A program made the position numbers and the translations under genes. Under the pieces are notes generated by a model, which ran no database searches, was not told the DNA's origin, and saw nothing but the letters and a program-made list of their open reading frames with translations. From Balneolaceae bacterium (GTDB lineage: Bacteria; Bacteroidota; Rhodothermia; Balneolales; Cyclonatronaceae), in contig RECM01000278.1 in assembly GCA_007694035.1 (NCBI GenBank), positions 1 through 43,596 of the forward strand: DNA of 43,596 bases. The letters run 5' to 3'. The first letter of the stretch is position 1; every line of letters begins with the position of its first letter. Shown in pieces: positions 37,509 to 43,596 of this stretch.

Positions 37509-37946
37509 TTAGTCGAGGCTTAACCGCAAGCCGAGTTCCCTGATATCATCGGAGGTGGCCGCCAGTGTTTTGGCTGTAAACATCTCCTTCAGGTCTTCCC
37601 GAACCGTTACCCAGTGGTTGTGAAGGGGGCATGGACGCTGGGCCCCGCAACCCGGCAGGCCCAGAACACACTCGGTAAATACCTTCTCGCCGTCGATGGC
37701 TAAAACCACGTCGAGTATGGTTATGCTCTGTGCAGGCCTGGCCAGCAGAACACCGCCCTTGGGTCCTTTATGGCTTTGCAGAATCCCCTCAGCGGTTAGT
37801 TTCTGCAGGATTTTGGTGAGAAAATGAAACGATATATTGAGCTCATCGCTCATGTCGCGGATCGACACGTAGCTTTTGTTTTCGGATTGTTTCGCCACAT
37901 AAAGGGAGGCGAGCACACCATAGGTACAGGCTTTTGAAAGGACCAT
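37509..37946 (-). CDS. Rrf2 family transcriptional regulator (paralog 2), putative Fe-S sensor
   Basis: CTYGVLASLYVAKQSENKSYVSIRDMSDELNISFHFLTKILQKLTAEG; CVLGLPGCGAQRPC. Confidence 0.92.
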   Translation of the reverse strand: MVLSKACTYGVLASLYVAKQSENKSYVSIRDMSDELNISFHFLTKILQKLTAEGILQSHKGPKGGVLLARPAQSITILDVVLAIDGEKVFTECVLGLPGCGAQRPCPLHNHWVTVREDLKEMFTAKTLAATSDDIRELGLRLSLD

Positions 37947-37960
37947 GTTAGTATTAGCGT

Positions 37961-37983
37961 ATAAAAGAGTGGTTTATCCTGTT
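37961..37983 (-). promoter_or_regulatory. weaker candidate Rrf2-type site upstream of Rrf2 paralog 2
   Basis: ATAAAAGAGTGGTTTATCCTGTT (+ strand). Confidence 0.35.
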
Positions 37984-38092
37984 TTTACCAGCGCGAATGG
38001 TACCATTTTTTTTTCAGCTATTCCAGTGCGCACGTTAAAATACCGGCGGCAGCGCTTAACGCTGCCACCGGATGGCACGGGATTTTTGTGAA

Positions 38093-38797
38093 TTACGCGT
38101 TAAGGGCTTTGGGGAACAGAATGTTGTTTTCCAGATGTACGTGCTGGTGCAGGTCGCGTTCAAATGCCTCAAGTTCGGCATACGCAACCTGGTAGGTGTT
38201 GCATGCACCCGGCGGCGGGGTGAACTGATTGCTGAGTTCGCGTATCCTGGCCATCAGGGCACCGGCTCCGCTGTGTTCACTCTCCATATTTTCCACAAGT
38301 TGCTCAAGGCGGGCACGCGATGCCTCGTCTTTCTGTTTCAGCCAGGCTGTAATGAGCGGAAACACCTCGTTTTCCTCACTGGCCATATGATCGGTCATCT
38401 CCCTGCTCAGTTCTGAAAACAGCGCGGCTATTTCAACATTCTCGGGATGTGTTTCGGCGTGGCGGTCCGCAACTTTGTTTATGAAGAAGGGTATCCGGGT
38501 AAGCGCCTCGCGTACGTAGGTGTGGTGGTTATCGGTAATGTAATGGATAAGCAGCTCCGGGCTCCAGGCATTGAATCGTGGAACGGTACCGTTTACGGAG
38601 GTCATTACACGCCCAAGCTCGTCAAGTACCTCATCGGTGTCCAGATTGTGACTCCTGCAGGCATCTGCTACCGTTTTCTTTCCGCCGCAGCAAAAATCGA
38701 GTCCGTACTTTCTGAATACGCCCGCGGTGCGGTAATCGGTTGTTACCAGCACAGCTATGGTTTGGTTACTGATTTGTGATGTGATTTCGATATGCAT
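38093..38797 (-). CDS. iron-sulfur cluster repair di-iron protein (RIC/ScdA/YtfE)
   Basis: VFRKYGLDFCCGGKKTVADACRSHNLD ScdA_N-like; hemerythrin-like HYITDNHHTYVREAL...SEHSGAGALMARIREL. Confidence 0.95.
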   Translation of the reverse strand: MHIEITSQISNQTIAVLVTTDYRTAGVFRKYGLDFCCGGKKTVADACRSHNLDTDEVLDELGRVMTSVNGTVPRFNAWSPELLIHYITDNHHTYVREALTRIPFFINKVADRHAETHPENVEIAALFSELSREMTDHMASEENEVFPLITAWLKQKDEASRARLEQLVENMESEHSGAGALMARIRELSNQFTPPPGACNTYQVAYAELEAFERDLHQHVHLENNILFPKALNA

Positions 38798-38855
38798 AGG
38801 TCTGTTGTTTTCACGCTGCCGGTGTTTGCGCAGCCTGGTGATTGATATTATAATA

Positions 38856-38882
38856 GATAAAAGAGTATTATGTCTTAAATAT
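38856..38882 (-). promoter_or_regulatory. candidate Rrf2-type regulatory site upstream of RIC/ScdA
   Basis: GATAAAAGAGTATTATGTCTTAAATAT (+ strand). Confidence 0.55.
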
Positions 38883-38924
38883 AGAAATTAAACCAATATT
38901 AAAAAAACAGTTAGTTGATTTTTT

Positions 38925-40304
38925 TTATTCGACGGGCAGCCCGGTAACAGATATAAGTTCGGAATTGAAAAAACCGATCAGCCGGTCGGGGTCGGGCACA
39001 AGCCCCCTGTCGGCACTCAGGCCCACCATAACCTCCCCGGCATAACTGAACAGGCTGATGCCCAGGCCCAGCGCACCGGTTTTGGGCACCCAGAACATCA
39101 TCTTGTCGATGGTACTGCCGGCCAGGTGCAGTTTCTTCAGTGGGCCCGGCACATTAGTAACAACGGCCGTAACCTTGCTGCTCAGGTAATCTACGAGCAT
39201 GTCTTCCATAACGAGCGGAAGATTCCCCATCAATTTAAGTATACCGAGTGCGGCAACCGCTTCATGTGATTTTTTTATCCTGTCCATTTCCGCTTTCACT
39301 GCTTCAAGGCGTTCGGCGAATGTTGGCAGGGTTACGGGCAGTATCATAAACACCAGGCCGAAACGGTTGCCCAGTAGCGGATCCTTGCCTTCCCTTCTCA
39401 GATTTACGGGTACGGTAACCCTTATGCCGCCGGCATTCAGGTCAATATCATGGTGCAGCAGGTACGAGCGGATGGCCCCGGTCAGAATGGTGAGCAGTAC
39501 GTCATTTAAGGTGGCGTTGTTGTTCTGCCCGATCTGCTTGAAATGCTCCAGCGGAATCGCATCCGACCATTTGGCCGATTTCCGTACACCCAGCTGCCCG
39601 CGGAAGGGGGTATCCAGATCACGGGGCATTAAGCCGATCTTCAGGGCGGAAGCCAGTACCCGGGGTATGTCGCCCGGACCGGCGGCCCTGTCTACAATCT
39701 GATTGTTGCGCCGCCCGGTTGTACCGCCCGACGGCGTGAAATTATGCTCGGCCTCTTCTTCATCCGTTACCGACAGCAACAGCCTGATCAGAGCAATGCC
39801 ATCGCCCAGGCAGTGATGAAATTTGAAGATGAGCGCCGATCCGCCCTCATAATTATCAACGTGAAAAACTTTCCAAAGCGGCCTCGACACGTCAAGCGGC
39901 GAACTCATAATGTCGCTTACAGCCTGCTCAAGCTCAGCTTTTCCGTACGGTGCGGGCAGCCCGATGGTCTGAAGATGGTTGTCGGGATGGAAATCGGGAT
40001 CAGGTACCCATCTCGGTGAACCGAGGGGGTCTGCGGCGATCTGCCGGAACCGGTCATGGCTCATAAGCCGATCGATAAGTATCTGCCTGAGCCTGGGCAT
40101 ATCAAGCCGTTCTTTGAACATCATCAACCCGTTGATCATCATCAGGTTGGTGGAGTGTTCCATCCGGAGCCAGGCTGTATCGACCGAGGCCATCTTTTCG
40201 CCGGTCTTGAAGGGCGAAAACGGGTGGTTCCTTATGGTTGAATATGCGCTATGGAAAAGTCGGTCAATCAATACGGGGTCGCTGGTTATTTCGTTTCGGA
40301 TCAT
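38925..40304 (-). CDS. wax ester synthase/diacylglycerol acyltransferase (WS/DGAT) family protein
   Basis: FKFHHCLGDGIALIRLL contains HHxxxDG; MASVDTAWLRMEHSTNLMMINGLMMF is a typical start (Met near 40193 is the likely initiator). Confidence 0.92.
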   Translation of the reverse strand: MIRNEITSDPVLIDRLFHSAYSTIRNHPFSPFKTGEKMASVDTAWLRMEHSTNLMMINGLMMFKERLDMPRLRQILIDRLMSHDRFRQIAADPLGSPRWVPDPDFHPDNHLQTIGLPAPYGKAELEQAVSDIMSSPLDVSRPLWKVFHVDNYEGGSALIFKFHHCLGDGIALIRLLLSVTDEEEAEHNFTPSGGTTGRRNNQIVDRAAGPGDIPRVLASALKIGLMPRDLDTPFRGQLGVRKSAKWSDAIPLEHFKQIGQNNNATLNDVLLTILTGAIRSYLLHHDIDLNAGGIRVTVPVNLRREGKDPLLGNRFGLVFMILPVTLPTFAERLEAVKAEMDRIKKSHEAVAALGILKLMGNLPLVMEDMLVDYLSSKVTAVVTNVPGPLKKLHLAGSTIDKMMFWVPKTGALGLGISLFSYAGEVMVGLSADRGLVPDPDRLIGFFNSELISVTGLPVE

Positions 40305-40490
40305 TTTATGCGCCGCAGGCGATGGTGAAAAACGTGTGTATTCTGTTCACATCACAACTTGAGGCCGGGGAGCTCAATACCCACCCTTTCGACCGTCAAA
40401 ATATGGAATTTACATCCAATAATATCAACGCGTCGTAATACTGCTGTTCGAAAAATGTTTAAATGAAGCCACATCCGGAACCACAACCGG

Positions 40491-40817
40491 TTACTGATGG
40501 GTGCCCATAAAGCCGGGCCCGGTGGTGAGCGGGGTCACTCTCGCTGCAAGACTTCGTCCGAACAGGCCGTTTTTCAGATCGATCACAATTTGCCGGTCGC
40601 TGGCCAGCCCGATTTTTTTGTCGATGTAAATGGTGATGCCATCCTGTTCCACAACCTCAAATGCCGATTCGTCGGCGGGTTTTGTGAGTACGACATCAAA
40701 TTCCCCGTCAGATTTCAAACGGATCTGTACCGGCACATCCTTTTCTGTGATGAAAAGCAGGGCCCCGGGTTCCAGGTAGATTACAGGCATGTTGAATTCC
40801 GGTTTAATTAGTGCCAT
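40491..40817 (-). CDS. hypothetical protein
   Basis: 108 aa ORF with balanced composition, no recognised motif; coding status plausible only. Confidence 0.5.
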   Translation of the reverse strand: MALIKPEFNMPVIYLEPGALLFITEKDVPVQIRLKSDGEFDVVLTKPADESAFEVVEQDGITIYIDKKIGLASDRQIVIDLKNGLFGRSLAARVTPLTTGPGFMGTHQ

Positions 40818-41018
40818 ATCGCAGGCATCGGGTTTATGACAGGTGCACGCCCGGTTTTAAACCTGATCGCACTAATCATGCTGGCCGTACTGATCATTTT
40901 GTGCCGACGTGTACCTGAACAGGCAGTATACCGAATATAATGCACTATCGGCATCCGGAAAAATTGGCATCAGCCGCCTTTATGGATTGCCGCCATCTGT
41001 GGTATTACAAAGCGTTGT

Positions 41019-41093
41019 GGAATTTACCGGTAATTATGTCATGGAATTTTTCCGGTAATGCAGTCGTGGAATTTACCGGTAATACAATTGATA
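41019..41093. repeat. 24-25 bp tandem repeat, 3 units
   Basis: gtggaatttaccggtaattatgtc / atggaatttttccggtaatgcagtc / gtggaatttaccggtaatacaattg. Confidence 0.85.
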
Positions 41094-41263
41094 TATTTAA
41101 CCTGTTATTTCCGGATATTCAATCAGGATGAGAACACAGGCGGATTTTTTCCGTCAGACTTTCCTGTTTGTGATGCTGCGGTACCTGCCTGTTCGGGAAA
41201 TCCGCCGGCATCCGGCATTCGTGCTTGTTAACCTGACCTGAAACCGATCATTAAAGTCTGCAG

Positions 41264-42283
41264 ATGGCTGAAATTTTTGAAAATGTTTCCCTGCGCAATC
41301 TTAACACTTTTGGCATAGAATCAAGGGCGCGCCGATTCACGCGTCCGAAAACGAAAGACGAGCTGATCGCAATGCTGCAGCAAAACCCGGCGGCCGGCCT
41401 GGAAAAACGGGTGCTGGGTGGAGGAAGCAATATTCTGATAACCGGCGATGTGGATGCCCTGGTTATCCGGTACGATGATGTAAGTATGGATGTGGTACGG
41501 GAAACGGATGAGCATGTGTGGCTCAGGGTTGGAGGCGGACATAACTGGCACGATCTGGTGGTGAGGTGCATCGAAACCGGTCTGGCCGGAATCGAAAACC
41601 TCTCACTCATACCCGGTAATGTGGGGGCCGCCCCGATCCAGAATATCGGGGCATATGGCGTTGAACTGGCCGAGGTGTTCGATTCGCTTGAAGCTGTGGA
41701 ACTGTCGGGCGGCGAAGTGCACGCCTTCAGCAGCGAGGAATGCGGTTTCGGATACCGCGACAGTATTTTCAAAAACCGGGAGAAAGGGCGTTACCTGATC
41801 ACCGATGTTGTGTTGCGGCTGAACCGCAAGCCGGATTTCCGACTCGATTACGGCGATATACGCAGTACGCTCGATGCCATGGGCGTTGAAAAGCTCACAA
41901 TCGGGGCGGTCAGCGAGGCGGTGTGCCGAATCAGGCGCAGCAAACTTCCCGATCCGGCCAGACTGGGCAATGCCGGCAGCTATTTTAAAAACCCTGTTAT
42001 CACGGAAAAAGAATTTGAAAAACTTCGGGGAAAATACCCTGTAATGCCCGGTTATCCGTCAGGAGCCGGCAAGGTCAAAATACCTGCGGGGTGGCTCATC
42101 GAAAAAGCGGGCTGGAAAGGCCGCCGGATCGGAGAAACGGGAACCCACGAAAAACAGGCGCTGGTTATCGTGAATTATGGCATGGCGACCGGACAGGAGA
42201 TTCTTGACTATTCGGCCGGCATTGCCGCGGAGGTAGAATCCAAATTTGGCATCACGCTCACACCGGAAGTAAATATCTGGTAG
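41264..42283 (+). CDS. murB: UDP-N-acetylmuramate dehydrogenase
   Basis: NTFGIESRARRF...VLGGGSNILITGD...GLAGIENLSLIPGNVGAAPIQNIGAYGVELAEVF...YRDSIFK...PAGWLIEKAGWKG. Confidence 0.97.
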   Translation: MAEIFENVSLRNLNTFGIESRARRFTRPKTKDELIAMLQQNPAAGLEKRVLGGGSNILITGDVDALVIRYDDVSMDVVRETDEHVWLRVGGGHNWHDLVVRCIETGLAGIENLSLIPGNVGAAPIQNIGAYGVELAEVFDSLEAVELSGGEVHAFSSEECGFGYRDSIFKNREKGRYLITDVVLRLNRKPDFRLDYGDIRSTLDAMGVEKLTIGAVSEAVCRIRRSKLPDPARLGNAGSYFKNPVITEKEFEKLRGKYPVMPGYPSGAGKVKIPAGWLIEKAGWKGRRIGETGTHEKQALVIVNYGMATGQEILDYSAGIAAEVESKFGITLTPEVNIW

Positions 42284-42504
42284 GCGGTTTGCCACAGGTT
42301 GCCGTAGCGCATGTTGCCCCCAAAAACCGGCCGGATCGCTTCAAAAAATGAGGTACGGAACTGTTGCCGGGAACCCTTCTTATCGCGGTTTTCTGAACGC
42401 ATCGAATATTAATTATTTATAATAAATATAAATAAAAAGTGCTTGTCTGCTGTCTCCCATCAGGCTATCAGAATTCCCCTTGAAATGATCTTGAACATAT
42501 ATTT

Positions 42505-42825
42505 TTTGCACATATTGCGTTGCCGTTTTTTTCTGTTAAATTGCTACCAGAGTCAGACAGAAACATTAGAAACGAAGTTTGGCTTGAGGTTCGATACCGT
42601 CCGGTGTCGGGAGTCTGCGTTAACTCACAGGTTCCGGCGCAAGTCACTTCGGTAGGTGCCGGTTTAAAACGAATGTATCGAATAACAGCCTTTTCCGATT
42701 GGGAACAAGAGCTGCGGATCGGTCGCAAAATCTACGGATATTGTGGCTTATACGAGGAAATTGAGTTCGAATAGATCTTAAATCCTCTGCCGGAGACTCC
42801 CCACGGGAAAGGCTTTTTTTTTGCC
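42505..42825 (+). ncRNA. candidate structured ncRNA, copy 1 (promoter-like region to U-tract)
   Basis: Diverged copy at 43135-43450; hairpins CGATACC-GTCC-GGTGTCG and CCGGCGC...GTGCCGG; end pairing GAGTC/GACTC; TTTTTTTTT terminator tract. Confidence 0.45.
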
Positions 42826-43134
42826 TCTCTTCCCCTTCCGGTATACCCGGCTCTGAAAACAATCATTGTATTTCCCGGTGGATAAATCCCCGGCCGGAAC
42901 ATCGGGCTGTACACTGCCACGATTTGTCCGGCCCTGGTTTGCCCCGATGCAATCCTGTCAATAATGATCAAGTCGAACGCCGGCCGGATTTTTTTTCGAT
43001 TATTTATTTGACGCCTGTGCACCATATTCACCACCCTCATTTATTTGGAACTAATCTACATAAAAAGGTTACCTGTTGATGCACATGAAGCTAATGAAGA
43101 TGAGATAATAATGACCTTATAAATCTCATTTTTT

Positions 43135-43450
43135 ATACATATTGTGACCGGGTTTTTTTTCTTTAAATTACTTCCAGAGTCAGACAGAAACATTGGAAAC
43201 GAAGTTTGGCTTGAGGTTCAATACCGTCCGGTGTCGGGAGCCAAGGGTTAATTCTCAGGTTCCGGCGAAAGCCAACAAATACGACCCGGTTTAAAACGTA
43301 CGTATTGGATAACAGCCTTTTCCTGTGGGAACAAGAGCTGCGGATCGGCCGCAAAACCTACGGGTTTAGTAGGCCTATATGAAGCGATTGAGTTCGAATA
43401 GAATTTGATTCTTCTGCCGGAGACTCCCCGCGGAAAAGGCTTTTTTTATT
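43135..43450 (+). ncRNA. candidate structured ncRNA, copy 2
   Basis: Same order of conserved blocks as copy 1 with a compensatory pair change; ends CGGAAAAGGCTTTTTTT. Confidence 0.45.
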
Positions 43451-43596
43451 TATGCACTTCTCGTTCCTCCCGAACATCGCTAAATCGGAAATCGATACGT
43501 CTTATGAATCGTTCAATCAAATGGATTCGGATTTGGCCGGGATCGCGACTTTTTGATATCCGATTCATGAGACGTAGCGACCCGGCGATATTCGAT

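Noticed and set aside
42585-42610. GGTTCGATACC as a tRNA/tmRNA T-arm
   Set aside because: The flanking 5 bp stem does not pair and there is no acceptor stem or CCA; the sequence fits a local hairpin better.
42610-42662. attC integron site (GTTAAC present)
   Set aside because: No RYYYAAC/GTTRRRY boxes in the right arrangement and copy 2 does not keep them; no integrase in the window.
42520-42774. 84 aa ORF in copy 1 of the repeated unit, as a small protein gene
   Set aside because: Copy 2 has an in-frame stop and compensating frameshifts while predicted stems persist, so RNA is favoured. A decayed protein gene remains possible.

Overview
The window looks chromosomal and bacterial, most likely Bacteroidota/Balneolota/Rhodothermota-type. 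That inference rests on SusC/SusD proteins, 'QNYPNPFNP...' T9SS sorting tails and a clade II nos cluster. I recognise five blocks. (1) 0.1-5.3 kb: a four-helix-bundle protein, two msrB paralogs (one exported) flanking a group II PLP decarboxylase, and an outer-membrane barrel, with heptameric repeats in between. (2) 5.5-26.5 kb: a beta-glucan (laminarin-like) utilisation locus with two LacI regulators, an MFS sugar transporter, GH3, SusC/SusD, two GH16s, a secreted CotH-like protein and a free-standing secreted module. A heme-copper-oxidase-like membrane gene is embedded in it. A palindrome close to TGCAAATATTTGCA recurs upstream of most units. (3) 26.7-29.5 kb: pdxH and an asparagine-synthase-like protein without the Cys2 nucleophile. 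(4) 29.6-38.9 kb: a clade II N2O reductase cluster (NosY, NosF, NosD, two NosL-like proteins, a membrane protein, a lipoprotein NosZ, cytochrome c), two Rrf2 regulators and a RIC/ScdA Fe-S repair protein. A shared motif (TTAAGAYAWAATACTCTTTTATC-like) links these genes to the distant oxidase-like gene. (5) 38.9-43.6 kb: WS/DGAT, a small hypothetical protein, murB, and a gene-poor end holding two diverged copies of a ~310 bp unit. Each unit has a promoter-like start, conserved or compensated helices and a U-tract terminator, so it is a candidate undescribed structured ncRNA family. Many intergenic gaps carry their own short tandem repeat with a different period.
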